Source of the DNA: Saccharopolyspora phatthalungensis
GTDB lineage: Bacteria > Actinomycetota > Actinomycetes > Mycobacteriales > Pseudonocardiaceae
NCBI RefSeq assembly: GCF_014203395.1
Contig: NZ_JACHIW010000001.1
Span: forward strand, 1,488,001 to 1,552,000
Length of the DNA: 64,000 bases
Direction of reading: 5' to 3'
Shown here: positions 8,190 through 17,587 of the stretch, in pieces
Layout of the letters: the number at the start of each line of letters is the position of its first letter
How positions within the stretch are numbered: position 1 is the first letter of the stretch
Program-made: the position numbers and the translations under genes
The notes under the pieces: generated by a model
The model's input: only the letters and a program-made list of their open reading frames with translations
Database searches by the model: none
Told to the model about the DNA's origin: nothing

Positions 8190-9911
8190 ATGAGCAGCAT
8201 GGGTTTGCGACGCCATGACCAGCGATCGGACGCCTCGCGCGGGCGTCCGGGCTGGGGTGCCGGGCAGCGCGGCAAGCGCGGTCGGTACGCCGAAGGCGGC
8301 CAGGCGGTGCCGAGCGAAGACGCCTCGGAGCACCGGTTCGAGGCGCCGAGCCCCGGCAGAAGCGAGCGGGCGGGTCGGGAGTTCGGCGCCGGAGCGTCGC
8401 ATGGAGACGACCGGGCCGAGCGGGACAGCCGTCGTTACCCGTGGGAAGAGGACCCGGACTACGCCCGGCCGCGCAGCCGCGCCCGGGGGCTGCCGCCGCT
8501 GCCCGAGGACCACCCGGGCCGGGCGCGGGAGGATCCGGAGCCCGACAAGGCCAGCGGCACCGCACCACCCCGGAAGCTGACGGTGACGCGCGTGGCCGCT
8601 TGGCGCAGTAGGGACCTGACGCAACGCGCGATGCGGATGTTCTTCTCGCTCGCGCATGCCGACGGGGCCGACCGGTCCGGGCTCGCGAAGTTCACCTACG
8701 CCGTGATGGGCAACTACGCGGTGGACGCCGCGATGGCGGTCGCACTGGCCAACACGCTGTTCTTCTCCGCCGCCACCGGCGAGAGCAAGGACAAGGTCGC
8801 GCTCTACTTGCTGATCACGGTCGCACCGTTCGCCGTGATCGCCCCGGTGATCGGCCCGGCGCTGGATCGGTTGCAGCAGGGCCGCCGCATCGCGCTCGCC
8901 GCGTCCTTCGCGATTCGCGTGCTGCTCGCGGTGGTGATGGCGGTGAACTTCAACAGCTGGCTGCTCTACCCGGCGGCGTTGGGCTGCATGGTGCTGTCGA
9001 AGTCCTTCGGGGTGCTCAAGGCCGCCATGACGCCGCGGGTGCTGCCGTCGCAGATCACGCTGACCAAGGCCAACTCCCGGCTGACCGCGTTCGGCATGGC
9101 CGCGGGCGGGATCTTCGGCGCGATCGCGTCCGGTTTCGCCTGGTTGCTGGGTTCCGAGGGCGCGCTGTGGTTCATGGCGGCGATGGCCGCCTGCGGGGTG
9201 TGGCTGTGCCTGCGGATCCCCGGCTGGGTGGAGAGCACCGAGGGTGAGGTGCCGACCTCGATCAGCTCTCGCCCGAAGCAGGCCAGGAAGGTCCCGCTGA
9301 GCAGGCATGTGGTCGTGGCGCTGTGGGGCAACGGCGGAATCCGGTTGCTGACCGGATTCCTGACGCTGTTCGCCGCGTTCGTGATCAAGCAGAGCACCCA
9401 GCACGAGCCGTTCATGCAACTGGTGCTGCTCGGCCTGGTCGGTGGCGCGGCCGGCGTCGGCAGCTTCCTTGGCAACGGGCTCGGTTCGAAGATGCACTTC
9501 GGCAAGCCGGACAGGCTGATCATCGCCTGCCTGGGCGGCACGCTGGCCGTGGTGGTCTGCGCGGCCCTGCTGGCCGGGCTGCCGCTCGCGGTGGCGGTCG
9601 GCTTGGTGGGCGCGACCGCGAGCGCGCTGGCCAAGGTCTGCCTGGACGCGGTCATCCAGCACGACATGCCGGAGGCGTCGCGGGCCTCGGCGTTCGGCAG
9701 ATCCGAGACGATCTTGCAGCTCGGCTGGGTCTTCGGCGGCGCGCTGGGAATTCTGCTGCCGCCGGTTTACTGGATCGGGTTCACCGTGGTCGCCGTCCTG
9801 CTGGCGCTCGTGCTGGCGCAGACGATCATCGCCGGTCGCGGCGGCACGCTGCTGCCACGACTTCCGCGCCGGGCCGCACCGGCCACCACCCCGTTAAGGA
9901 CCGGGTCGTAG
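8190..9911 (+). CDS. MFS-type transporter with long hydrophilic N-terminal extension
   Basis: Residues 1-150 are polar, rich in Arg, Asp, Glu and Pro, and not membrane-like. From about 155 on there are some 10-12 hydrophobic helices typical of a major facilitator (for example LLITVAPFAVIAPVIGPALD, GMAAGGIFGAIASGFAWLLG and AVAVGLVGATASALAKVCLD). The substrate is not evident. In mycobacteria a similar permease (Rv0876c, as I recall) lies next to a DUF2771 protein, and the same pairing occurs here: the lipoprotein gene starts 9 bases after this stop. The ATG at 8190 follows GAGGCAGG. The long charged head, probably cytoplasmic, is characteristic of this actinobacterial family. Confidence 0.82.
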   Translation: MSSMGLRRHDQRSDASRGRPGWGAGQRGKRGRYAEGGQAVPSEDASEHRFEAPSPGRSERAGREFGAGASHGDDRAERDSRRYPWEEDPDYARPRSRARGLPPLPEDHPGRAREDPEPDKASGTAPPRKLTVTRVAAWRSRDLTQRAMRMFFSLAHADGADRSGLAKFTYAVMGNYAVDAAMAVALANTLFFSAATGESKDKVALYLLITVAPFAVIAPVIGPALDRLQQGRRIALAASFAIRVLLAVVMAVNFNSWLLYPAALGCMVLSKSFGVLKAAMTPRVLPSQITLTKANSRLTAFGMAAGGIFGAIASGFAWLLGSEGALWFMAAMAACGVWLCLRIPGWVESTEGEVPTSISSRPKQARKVPLSRHVVVALWGNGGIRLLTGFLTLFAAFVIKQSTQHEPFMQLVLLGLVGGAAGVGSFLGNGLGSKMHFGKPDRLIIACLGGTLAVVVCAALLAGLPLAVAVGLVGATASALAKVCLDAVIQHDMPEASRASAFGRSETILQLGWVFGGALGILLPPVYWIGFTVVAVLLALVLAQTIIAGRGGTLLPRLPRRAAPATTPLRTGS

Positions 9912-9920
9912 GCTCGGAAC

Positions 9921-10397
9921 GTGCATCGTGGACTGAAGCCGCTGCTGGCCGTGGCGGGCATCGCGCTCGTCGCCGGTTGCGCCGCCCCCAGCCAACCGCA
10001 GGTCACCTTCTACTCCCACGGGAACTCGGTGGCCGTCGAACCCGCCCAGTACTGCGACGCGACCGGGCAGAACTGCGTGACGCCGTCGAAGAATCCGGTC
10101 GGCGAGCTGCGAGTCCCCGACCACGCCCCACTGCAGATCTCGGTGCCCGGAAAGGTCGCCGCAGCGCCGTGGCAGGTGGCTTTCATCTATCGCGGCATCA
10201 ACGGCGAGGAGCTGGACGGCCGCAGCGCGGTCTTCCCGCCCAACAAGCGCCACGCCTACACGCTGCAGCTGCCGCCGGACGGTACACGGCTGGAGCACGT
10301 GGAGGTCCAGCAGTTCTCGGCCGTGCTCACCCCCGGCGCCGAGGGCGGTGTCGACTTCGGCATCGGCGGCAGCTGGGTACTGAACATCAATCAGTAA
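9921..10397 (+). CDS. DUF2771 family lipoprotein
   Basis: The 158-residue protein starts with GTG and has a classic lipoprotein leader: a basic MHRGLKP, a hydrophobic core and the lipobox VAGC at about residues 17-20. The mature part contains QPQVTFYSHGNSVAVEPAQYC and ends in a beta-rich domain with SWVLNINQ, as in DUF2771 proteins. It should be anchored on the outer face of the membrane. It follows the MFS gene by 9 bases and is presumably co-transcribed, suggesting the two work together. The molecular role is unknown. Confidence 0.8.
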   Translation: MHRGLKPLLAVAGIALVAGCAAPSQPQVTFYSHGNSVAVEPAQYCDATGQNCVTPSKNPVGELRVPDHAPLQISVPGKVAAAPWQVAFIYRGINGEELDGRSAVFPPNKRHAYTLQLPPDGTRLEHVEVQQFSAVLTPGAEGGVDFGIGGSWVLNINQ

Positions 10398-10596
10398 GTC
10401 AGGGCCCCGGTTCAGTGGATGCCCCGCCCGGCTGTCGAGGCCCCGGTCGTTCGCGGACAGGCGTTGCCTGATGGTGCCGACTTGCACCCGTGTCCTCGGA
10501 GCGGAACTGCCGCTGCCACGTACTAAATTGGACAGTCTCGTCCCGACGAAGCGTCGGTGCCTCGGACTCCTGCGCAGCAACGAAGAAGTCAGAAAA

Positions 10597-10624
10597 GGCC
10601 GGGCGCACCGCGATGCGCCCGGCC
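10597..10624 (-). terminator. Rho-independent terminator of the cold-shock gene
   Basis: On the minus strand a perfect 11-bp stem, GGCCGGGCGCA with TGCGCCCGGCC, and a 6-base loop are followed by TTTTCTGACTTCTT. It lies 17 bases after the cold-shock gene's stop and is a textbook intrinsic terminator, uncommon at this GC content. Confidence 0.82.
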
Positions 10625-10641
10625 TGGAGAAGTGGCGTTGG

Positions 10642-11034
10642 TCAGCTGCCCGGGTCGAGCTCGCGGGCGACCGCGCGCACCACCTCTCCGATGCGCTTTG
10701 CGGTCTTGCGGTCCGGATAACGGCCCCGACGCAGGTCCGGCTGGATCTTCAGCTCAAGGAGCTTGATCATGTCGTCGACCATGCCGTGCAGCTCGTCGGC
10801 GGGGCGGCGCCGCGCCTCTGCCACCGACGGCAGCGGGTCCAGCAACTTCACCTTGAGCGCCTGCGGACCGCGGCGCCCCTGCGCCATGTCGAAGTCGACT
10901 CGCTGGCCGGTCTTAAGCGCATCCACACCGGACGGCAACGCGGAGGCTCGCACGTACACGTCCTCCCCACCATCCTGGGTCAGGAAGCCGAAGCCTTTCT
11001 CCGCGTCGAACCACTTGACCCTGCCGGTCGGCAC
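10642..11034 (-). CDS. Cold-shock domain protein with C-terminal extension
   Basis: The 130-residue protein begins with a cold-shock/OB domain (residues 1-66): [18 protein letters not shown] is RNP1-like, followed by [13 protein letters not shown] and [21 protein letters not shown] helical, basic C-terminal part of about 60 residues ([20 protein letters not shown] onward) makes it longer than 67-residue CspA proteins and like mycobacterial CspB. It should bind single-stranded RNA or DNA in the cytoplasm. The GTG at 11034 puts the start at the usual conserved Pro-Thr-Gly; a GTG at 11043 is an alternative. A strong terminator follows. Confidence 0.88.
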   Translation of the reverse strand: MPTGRVKWFDAEKGFGFLTQDGGEDVYVRASALPSGVDALKTGQRVDFDMAQGRRGPQALKVKLLDPLPSVAEARRRPADELHGMVDDMIKLLELKIQPDLRRGRYPDRKTAKRIGEVVRAVARELDPGS

Positions 11035-11275
11035 TGTCCTCACCGTTCCCTGTCGAATGCGCTGGCCCGGATTCCGGGTCCTCGGTCGTCCCTGGCTTTC
11101 CGCCGAGCGGGGCCGAACGGGCCCCGCACGACGAAAGCGCCCCGAAAACGCCACGCAGTTGGGCGCGCCGGGACGCGTCCCACCAAGCGTACCGCGTACC
11201 CGGTCTATAACACCCTGCCTTATCGACGTAGGCCCGCTGCGGCACCCGGCGTAGTACGTGAATACGCTGCTCAGC

Positions 11276-11482
11276 ATGGCAAGTGCTTCGCCCAGGTCCG
11301 CGGTCCTCCCGGTCTCGATGATCCTGTTCGGGCTGGGCCTGCTCGCGATCGTCGCGATCTTCGCGCTGTTCGCCGCCGGTTACCAAAACCTGCCGATCTG
11401 GCTCAATCTCGCGACCCTGCTATGCCCGGCCGGACTGATTTTCGGCGTGATCGCCACGGTTGTTCGCAACCGGCGGCGCTAA
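11276..11482 (+). CDS. Small two-helix membrane protein
   Basis: The 68-residue protein has two hydrophobic helices (about 9-31, [20 protein letters not shown], and 38-60, [19 protein letters not shown]) and a basic tail NRRR, predicting both termini inside. A GTG 18 bases upstream is an alternative start; neither has a clear ribosome site. It is divergent from the cold-shock gene and its stop is one base from the end of the convergent HAD phosphatase gene. I do not recognise a named family. Confidence 0.65.
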   Translation: MASASPRSAVLPVSMILFGLGLLAIVAIFALFAAGYQNLPIWLNLATLLCPAGLIFGVIATVVRNRRR

Positions 11483-11483
11483 C

Positions 11484-12104
11484 TCAGGCGTGCTGCGCGA
11501 ACCACGCTGGGAACTCGGTGAGATCACGCAGGGCGACGTCGGCACCGGCTGCGTCCAGCTCGTCGAGGCCGTAGGGCCCGGTGGCCACGCCGACGGCGAC
11601 CGCGCCCGCGGCCTTTGCGCCGACGATGTCGCCGAGGTGGTCGCCGACGTAGATCGTCGCGCCTTCCTCGCGCAGCACCTCGCCCTTAGCGGCGGCGAAC
11701 ACGTCACCGGCGAGCCGGTCGACGTCCCAGCCGAACGCCTTGAGGTGCAGTCCCGCGTTCGGCCCGTACTTCCCGGTGATCACCAGCGTGCGTCCGCCAG
11801 CGTCGCGGACGACGTCCAGCGCCTGCGCGGCGCCCGGCATCGGCTGGGTCGCCCCGACCACGATCGTCGGGTAGAGCTGGCGAAAGCTGGTCACCAGCCG
11901 CTCGACCATCGGCTCGTCGAAGCCGTATCCGCGCATCACGTCGACCAGCGGCGGCCCCAGGTTCGCCGCGAAGTGCTCACCGTCGAGCGACAGCTCGAAC
12001 TCCTCGTTGAGGGCATCGAAGGCGCGCACCATCCCCGGGCGCGGGTCGATCAGGGTCATGTCCAGGTCGAAGCCGACGGTCAGGGCCCTGCGCTGTTCTG
12101 CCAC
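11484..12104 (-). CDS. HAD-superfamily phosphatase
   Basis: The 206-residue protein carries the haloacid dehalogenase motifs: motif I GFDLDMT at residues 11-17 (nucleophile Asp13, acid Asp15), motif II LVITGKYG near 110, a conserved Lys in AAKGEVLREEG, and motif IV ATIYVGDHLGDIVGAKAAG. The helical cap after motif I resembles phosphoglycolate phosphatase-type (subfamily IA) enzymes. The substrate cannot be told. The GTG start at 12104 gives a short lead into motif I. It sits between a convergent small membrane protein and the divergent R2lox gene. Confidence 0.84.
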   Translation of the reverse strand: MAEQRRALTVGFDLDMTLIDPRPGMVRAFDALNEEFELSLDGEHFAANLGPPLVDVMRGYGFDEPMVERLVTSFRQLYPTIVVGATQPMPGAAQALDVVRDAGGRTLVITGKYGPNAGLHLKAFGWDVDRLAGDVFAAAKGEVLREEGATIYVGDHLGDIVGAKAAGAVAVGVATGPYGLDELDAAGADVALRDLTEFPAWFAQHA

Positions 12105-12219
12105 GCGCTACACCTTACGTGCGCCCGGCCTCACCGCTCGGCGTGGAACCTTGCCCCGAAACTGTGCAGTACCGTAAATCTTGCCGTAATATTTCTCACA
12201 TTTGAGCCGGAGTCGTTCG

Positions 12220-13194
12220 ATGACGAGCATCACCGCGCATCCCGTGCACCGCGAAGGCTTCCACTCCCTGCGGGCCAGCGGCCTGAATTGGGACACCTTG
12301 CCGCTGCGGCTGTTCAGCAAGGGCAACGCCAAGTTCTGGAACCCCGCCGACATCGACTTCAGCAGGGACGCCGAGGACTGGCAGCGACTCGACGAGGTCG
12401 AGCAGCGCAACGTTGCCAGCCTGTGCGCGCAGTTCGTCGCCGGCGAGGAGGCCGTGACCCAGGACCTCCAGCCGTTCATGGCCGCGATGGCCGCCGAAGG
12501 CCGCTTCGGCGACGAGATGTACCTGACGCAGTTCCTGTTCGAAGAGGCCAAGCACACTCAGGTGTTCCGGCTGTGGATGGACGCCGTCGGACTCACCGGC
12601 GACATGCACGAATTCGTCGAGAACAATCCCGGCTACCGCGAGATCTTCTACAAGGCGCTGCCGGAGTCGCTGCATGTGCTGCACGCGGACCCGAGCCCGG
12701 AGAACCAGGTGCGCGCGTCGGTCACCTACAACCACATCGTCGAGGGCACCCTGGCCCTGACCGGCTACTACGCCTGGCACAAGATCTGCGTCAGCCGCGG
12801 CATCCTGCCCGGGATGCAGCAGGTCATCCGGCACATCGGTGACGACGAGCGCCGGCACATGGCATGGGGCACGTTCACCTGCCGCCGCCACGTCGCCGCC
12901 GACGAGCGCAACTGGGCAGTGGTGCAGGACCAGATGGCGCGGCTGCTGCCACACGCCATCGCGCAGATCCAGTGGCAGCCCGAAGGCGCACCCGAGTCGC
13001 CGGCCTTCGAACTGGACCTCGAGGAACTCACCGCTTACGCCGCGGACCGGGCGTCCCGCCGTCTCGGCGCGATCTCCAGCGCCCGCGGAATGCCGCCGGC
13101 CCAGATCGATGTCGACGCGTCCCCGGAGCGGCTGGAAGACCAGTTCGGCGCCGAGGACGAGGCAGAGTTGGCCAAGCTGGACGCCCAGGGCTGA
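12220..13194 (+). CDS. R2-like ligand-binding oxidase (Mn/Fe, R2lox)
   Basis: The 324-residue protein keeps every residue expected of R2lox. Metal ligands are Glu76, Glu109, His112, Glu175, Glu210 and His213, in GEEAV, FEEAKH, YNHIVE and DDERRH. Val79 and Tyr170 sit where the M. tuberculosis enzyme makes its Val71-Tyr162 ether cross-link; the offset is a constant +8. It therefore belongs to the heterodinuclear Mn/Fe oxidases with a bound fatty acid, not to ribonucleotide reductase R2. The ATG at 12220 has GAGCCGGAG upstream. The physiological substrate of the family is unknown. A convergent acyl-CoA ligase next door is suggestive given the fatty-acid ligand. Confidence 0.93.
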   Translation: MTSITAHPVHREGFHSLRASGLNWDTLPLRLFSKGNAKFWNPADIDFSRDAEDWQRLDEVEQRNVASLCAQFVAGEEAVTQDLQPFMAAMAAEGRFGDEMYLTQFLFEEAKHTQVFRLWMDAVGLTGDMHEFVENNPGYREIFYKALPESLHVLHADPSPENQVRASVTYNHIVEGTLALTGYYAWHKICVSRGILPGMQQVIRHIGDDERRHMAWGTFTCRRHVAADERNWAVVQDQMARLLPHAIAQIQWQPEGAPESPAFELDLEELTAYAADRASRRLGAISSARGMPPAQIDVDASPERLEDQFGAEDEAELAKLDAQG

Positions 13195-13243
13195 TATCGC
13201 CAGCGGCAGATTCCGGCGGCAGCCGTGCCCTAACCCTGTCCGA

Positions 13244-14860
13244 TCAGTCGAGGTTGAGGAGTTTTCTGGCGGTTTCGCGCATCTCGTTTTTGCGGATCTT
13301 TCCGGTGACGGTCATGGGGAATTCGGTCACCAGGTGGACGTAGCGGGGGATTTTGTAGTGGGCGAGTTTGCCGGTGCAGAACTCGCGCAGCGCCTCGGCG
13401 GTGAGGGGTGGCGCGCCGTCGCGCAGGCGGATCCAGGCCATGAGCTCCTCGCCGTATTTGGGGTCGGGAACGCCGATGACCTGGGCGTCGAGGATGTCGG
13501 GATGGGTGTAGAGGAATTCCTCGATCTCGCGTGGATAGACGTTCTCGCCGCCACGGATGACCATGTCCTTGATGCGGCCGGTGATGCTGACGTAGCCGTC
13601 GGAGTTCATGACCGCCAGGTCGCCGGTGTGCATCCAGCGGGCAGTGTCGATGACTTCGGCGGTTTTGTCGGGTTGTTGCCAGTAGCCGAGCATGACGGAG
13701 TAACCGCGGGTGCAGAACTCGCCCGGGATGCCGCGGGGCACGGTCAGCCCGGTGGCCGGGTCGATGATCTTGACTTCGAGGTGGGGGCCGACCCGGCCGA
13801 CGGTGGACACCCGCCGGTCCAGGGAGTCATCGGCGCGGGTCTGGGTCGACACCGGAGCAGTTTCTGTCATGCCATAGCAGATGGCGACCTCGGTCATGCC
13901 CATCCGGTCGATGACCTGCTTCATCACCTCCACCGGGCAGGGTGAGCCGGCCATGATGCCGGTGCGCAGGCTGGACAGGTCATAGTCGGCGAACCCGGGC
14001 AGGTCCAGCTGCGCGATGAACATCGTGGGCACCCCGTAGAGGGAGGTGCAGGCTTCGGCGGCCACGGCGGCCAGGGTGGCGGCGGGATCGAAGCCCTCGG
14101 CAGGGATGATCATGGCGGCGCCGTGACTGGTGGCGGCAAGGTTGCCCATGACCATGCCGAAGCAGTGGTAGAAGGGCACCGGGATGCAGATCCGGTCAGT
14201 CTCGGTGTAGCCGCAGAGTTCGCCGACGAAGAACCCGTTGTTGAGGATGTTGTGGTGCGACAGGGTCGCGCCCTTGGGGAAGCCGGTGGTGCCCGAGGTG
14301 TACTGGATGTTGATCGGGTCATCCGGTGACAACCCGATCCCGGCAAGCCGCGCCGGGTCCGCCGGGCCGCCGGAGAGCTGGCGCCATTCGGGGGTGTCGA
14401 GGAACACAACCTGCCGCAGCTCGGCGCATCTGGGCCGGACCTGCTCGACCATGGCCACGTAGTCGGAGGATTTGAACGACCGCGCGCAGACCAGGAGCCG
14501 GATCCCGGCCTGGTTGAGCACGTACTCCAGCTCGTGCACCCGGTAGGCGGGGTTGATGTTGACCAGGATCGCGCCGATCTTGGCCGTGGCGTACTGCGTC
14601 AGCGTCCACTCCGCACGATTGGGCGACCAGATCCCCACCCGGTCGCCCTTGCCGATCCCGGCCTCCAGCAGCCCCACCGCCAGCGCGTCCACATCGGTCA
14701 CGAACTCCCGGTAGGTCCACCGACGCCCCGTCGCGCACTCCACCAACGCATCCCGATCCGCACACCGCGCCGCCGTCCGATCCAGATTTGCCCCGATCGT
14801 CTCGCCCAACAACGGCACGTCCGGCACGCCCGAGTCGTAGCTGAACTGCACTGGTTCCAC
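13244..14860 (-). CDS. AMP-binding acyl-CoA synthetase (FadD-like)
   Basis: The 538-residue protein has the adenylate-forming signatures: [20 protein letters not shown] (P-loop motif), [45 protein letters not shown] and the C-terminal [12 protein letters not shown] with its catalytic lysine. It should activate a fatty or other carboxylic acid to acyl-AMP and then the CoA ester in the cytoplasm. I take the GTG at 14860 because GGGAGG lies 8 bases before it; longer starts would contain that site. It converges on the R2lox gene with a 49-base gap. Chain-length preference cannot be read from sequence. Confidence 0.9.
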   Translation of the reverse strand: MEPVQFSYDSGVPDVPLLGETIGANLDRTAARCADRDALVECATGRRWTYREFVTDVDALAVGLLEAGIGKGDRVGIWSPNRAEWTLTQYATAKIGAILVNINPAYRVHELEYVLNQAGIRLLVCARSFKSSDYVAMVEQVRPRCAELRQVVFLDTPEWRQLSGGPADPARLAGIGLSPDDPINIQYTSGTTGFPKGATLSHHNILNNGFFVGELCGYTETDRICIPVPFYHCFGMVMGNLAATSHGAAMIIPAEGFDPAATLAAVAAEACTSLYGVPTMFIAQLDLPGFADYDLSSLRTGIMAGSPCPVEVMKQVIDRMGMTEVAICYGMTETAPVSTQTRADDSLDRRVSTVGRVGPHLEVKIIDPATGLTVPRGIPGEFCTRGYSVMLGYWQQPDKTAEVIDTARWMHTGDLAVMNSDGYVSITGRIKDMVIRGGENVYPREIEEFLYTHPDILDAQVIGVPDPKYGEELMAWIRLRDGAPPLTAEALREFCTGKLAHYKIPRYVHLVTEFPMTVTGKIRKNEMRETARKLLNLD

Positions 14861-15007
14861 GTTCACGACCTCCCGAACAGTAGTGAAACAGGGCACTCAT
14901 CTTGGCCTGAAGCTGCGACCAGGCCAACCCCCGGGCCCACCCGGCGGTGGCGTTCGACTGGGGCGAGTCGGGCGAGCATGTTGCGGTAGTTACGTAGGGT
15001 TCCAGGG

Positions 15008-15796
15008 GTGCGTGCCTTCGTAGTGGACTCCTTCACCGACAGCGCTTTCCGTGGCAACCCCGCCGGAGTCGTGCTGCTGGACGCTCCGGCCGAGGCCGGG
15101 TGGATGCAATCCGTCGCCGCCGAACTGCGGCACTCCGAGACCGCGTTCGTCGTGGTCGGCGGTCCCGAGGACGAGCCGAAACCGCTGCGCTGGTTCACGC
15201 CCAGCACCGAAGTGCCGCTGTGCGGGCACGCCACCCTGGCCACCGCGCACGTGCTCGGCGGCGCTCAGCGGTTCGACACCCGCAGCGGGGTGCTCACCTG
15301 CACCGCACACACCGACGGCTGGATCGAGATGGACTTCCCCGTCGATCACGCTGAGCCGGTGGAACCGCCGGAGGCGCTGGCCGCCGGCTTGCCCGGCATC
15401 ACCATCGAGGAGGCCGCGGAGGGCGAGACCAAGGTGCTGGTGCAGACCGCGTCCGCCGCGCAGGTCCGGGCGGTGCGGCCCGATTTCTCGATGCTGGCGG
15501 ACGTTCCGTCGCCCGGCGTGATCGTCACCGCGCGCGGTGACCGGCCCGGCATCGACTTCGTCAGCCGCGTGTTCGCCCCGCGCGTCGGCGTCCCGGAAGA
15601 CCCGGTGACCGGTTCGGCGCACTGCACATTGGCGACCTGGTGGGCGGCGAAGCTCAAGCGCGACGAACGCGACACGACCCTCGTCGGCGAGCAAGCCTCC
15701 GAGCGGGGCGGCATCGTCCAGATGGCCGTGCGTGGCCACCGCGTCGGCCTCCGCGGCAAAGCCGTCACGGTCCTGCGCGGCGAACTCCTCGTCTGA
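15008..15796 (+). CDS. PhzF-family isomerase
   Basis: The 262-residue protein has the PhzF/diaminopimelate-epimerase-like double fold: AFRGNPAGVVLLD near the start, LRHSETAFV with the catalytic Glu (about 45), RWFTPSTEVPLCGHATLATA and the C-terminal EDPVTGSAHCTLATWW. PhzF proteins catalyse isomerisation or epimerisation in the cytosol; the substrate of most members is unknown and there is no phenazine cluster here. The GTG at 15008 starts directly with RAFVVDSFTDSAF, the usual family beginning. It stands alone and is divergent from the acyl-CoA synthetase. Confidence 0.88.
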   Translation: MRAFVVDSFTDSAFRGNPAGVVLLDAPAEAGWMQSVAAELRHSETAFVVVGGPEDEPKPLRWFTPSTEVPLCGHATLATAHVLGGAQRFDTRSGVLTCTAHTDGWIEMDFPVDHAEPVEPPEALAAGLPGITIEEAAEGETKVLVQTASAAQVRAVRPDFSMLADVPSPGVIVTARGDRPGIDFVSRVFAPRVGVPEDPVTGSAHCTLATWWAAKLKRDERDTTLVGEQASERGGIVQMAVRGHRVGLRGKAVTVLRGELLV

Positions 15797-15911
15797 CCGC
15801 CCCTAACCGACTCGGGATACCTTCGCCGGTGCTGGACCGGCCGAACAGCCTGTCCGGCGATGATCGTCACCGGGTTCGGCGGCCGAGGTGCCGGGGTGGC
15901 ACCGTAGATAC

Positions 15912-16313
15912 ATGCGGCTATTGCTGAACATCATCTGGCTGGTGCTGTGCGGGTTCTGGATGGCGCTGGGCTACGCCTTCGCCGGGGTTTTGCTGGCGAT
16001 CACGATCATCGGCATCCCGTTCGCCATCGCCTCCTTCCGGATGGCCAGCTTCGCGCTGTGGCCGTTCGGCCGGCGCCTGGTGGACGAGCCGACGTCGGGA
16101 GCGCTGGCAGCGATCGGCAACATCATCTGGTTGGTGCTGGCCGGCTGGTGGTTGGCGCTGGGGCACATCTTCACCGGTATCGCCCTGTGCGTCACGATCA
16201 TCGGCATTCCGCTGGGCATCGCGAACTTCAAGCTGGTGCCGGTTTCCCTGCTGCCGCTGGGCAAACGCATCGTCGACGCCGACGACGCGTACGCGTTCAT
16301 GCGCTTCAGATGA
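15912..16313 (+). CDS. YccF-domain inner-membrane protein
   Basis: The 133-residue protein is an internal duplication of the YccF (DUF307) unit. LLNIIWLVLCGFWMALGYAF and IGNIIWLVLAGWWLALGHIF begin the two halves, and each continues with an ITIIGIPF/L segment. Four hydrophobic stretches fit a small integral membrane protein. The start is the ATG at 15912. Function is unknown. A strong hairpin at 16390-16421 separates it from the convergent NagD-like gene. Confidence 0.88.
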   Translation: MRLLLNIIWLVLCGFWMALGYAFAGVLLAITIIGIPFAIASFRMASFALWPFGRRLVDEPTSGALAAIGNIIWLVLAGWWLALGHIFTGIALCVTIIGIPLGIANFKLVPVSLLPLGKRIVDADDAYAFMRFR

Positions 16314-16389
16314 CTTGCGCCGCCGCGTGGCAAATAAGCCGAAGCGATCCGCGCTGCGGAACCCGCCGCATCGGCGGTACGCGCCGATT

Positions 16390-16421
16390 GGGGGCACCCG
16401 CACCCCTTGACGGGTGCCCCC
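16390..16421. terminator. Bidirectional hairpin terminator
   Basis: A perfect 11-bp stem, GGGGGCACCCG with CGGGTGCCCCC, and a 10-base loop lie between the convergent YccF and NagD-like genes, 7 bases from the end of the latter. There is no U-run on either strand, as is usual at this GC content. Confidence 0.7.
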
Positions 16422-16428
16422 ACCCGGT

Positions 16429-17220
16429 TCAGGCCTTGAACGGGTCCATCACGTGGTCGGTGAGGTCGGCGATCGAGTTGACCACCTTCGTCGGCCGGTA
16501 CGGGAACAACTCCGCGGTGTGCTCCTTGGAGATCCCGGAGAGCACCAGGATCGTCTGCAGGCCCGACTCCAGCCCGGAGCGCACGTCGGTATCCATCCGG
16601 TCCCCGATCATCAGGGTGTTCTCCGAGTGCACGCCCAGGTGACGCAGCGCCGACCGCATCATCAGCGGGTTCGGCTTGCCCACGTAGTACGGCGCGCGGC
16701 CGGTCACCCGCTCGATCAGCGCGGCGACCGCACCGGTGGCCGGCAGCGTGCCCTCCCGGCTCGGCCCCTTCTCGTCGGGGTTGGTGGCGATGAACCGCGC
16801 ACCCCCCTCGACCAGCCGGATCGCCTTGGTTATCGCCTCGAAGCTGTAGGTGCGGGTCTCCCCGAGGATGACGTAGTCCGGGTCGCGATCGGTGAGCACG
16901 TAGCCGATGTTGTGCAGCGCCGTGGTCAGCCCCGATTCGCCGACCACGTAGGCCGAACCGCCCGGCCGCTGCTTCTCCAGGAACTGCGCGGTCGCCAGCG
17001 CGGAGGTCCAGATCGCGCCCTCCGGAACGTCCAGCCCGGTGCGCAGCAGCCTGGCGCGCAGGTCGCGCGGGGTGTAGATCGAGTTGTTGGTGAAGACCAT
17101 GAACGGGATGTTGTTCTCGCGCAGAGCCGCCATGAAGGCGTCCGCGCCCGGCACCATGTGCTCCTCGTGGACAAGCACGCCGTCCATGTCCATCAGGTAC
17201 GTCCAAATACCGTCGCTCAT
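16429..17220 (-). CDS. HAD-IIA (NagD-type) phosphatase
   Basis: The 263-residue protein has motif I YLMDMDGVL (Asp11 and Asp13), motif II FMVFTNNS, the C2-cap typical of NagD/phosphoglycolate-like phosphatases, the GKPNPLMMRSAL lysine motif and motif IV TLMIGDRMDTDVRSGLESG. These enzymes dephosphorylate nucleotides or sugar phosphates in the cytosol. The ATG at 17220 has AGGTGAACCG just upstream. It marks the boundary of a stretch with lower coding quality and insertion sequences (17.2-21.1 kb). Confidence 0.88.
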   Translation of the reverse strand: MSDGIWTYLMDMDGVLVHEEHMVPGADAFMAALRENNIPFMVFTNNSIYTPRDLRARLLRTGLDVPEGAIWTSALATAQFLEKQRPGGSAYVVGESGLTTALHNIGYVLTDRDPDYVILGETRTYSFEAITKAIRLVEGGARFIATNPDEKGPSREGTLPATGAVAALIERVTGRAPYYVGKPNPLMMRSALRHLGVHSENTLMIGDRMDTDVRSGLESGLQTILVLSGISKEHTAELFPYRPTKVVNSIADLTDHVMDPFKA

Positions 17221-17587
17221 CGGTTCACCTTATCCTCCGACATCATTCGGACACCCCAGCTGACCTGCCCAGACCGCGGCTCCGATTCCCCTTCCCCACC
17301 AGTGCGTTCAGAGACCATCGCGGGCTTGTGCGCTCGTCTACTGGTCGTCTTCCGGTCAGCGCTGCGCAGGCCCCTGATCGCGTTGCCGGTCTCATCGGCG
17401 ATCCCCACCGCGACATCCGGCTAATCGCGACCCTTGATGTCCGCCGTCGTCGAGGTCTTGCTGCGGCGGATGCGCTCGCTGACCAGAGCAGCGCCACCCC
17501 CCAATGATCCTTGACCGACGACACGGCCCGTGATGCCAGGGCGCTGGTAAACGTCGCGGGCGCGGCGGGGCGGATGCCTTGTTCGCT
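17221..17587. other. 367-bp region without a convincing gene; possible gene remnant
   Basis: No frame here has a plausible start, ribosome site and family match. On the minus strand two short open stretches in different frames, separated by stops, read like pieces of a protein (VYQRPGITGRVVGQGSLGG in one; DVAVGIADETGNAIRGLRSA after a stop in the other). This suggests a decayed gene, consistent with insertion sequences nearby. I cannot name the ancestor. Confidence 0.35.

Noticed and set aside
8004..9662. Long minus-strand open frame opposite the MFS permease
   Set aside because: Composition is dominated by Arg, Gln and Gly without domains; the + strand encodes a clear permease.
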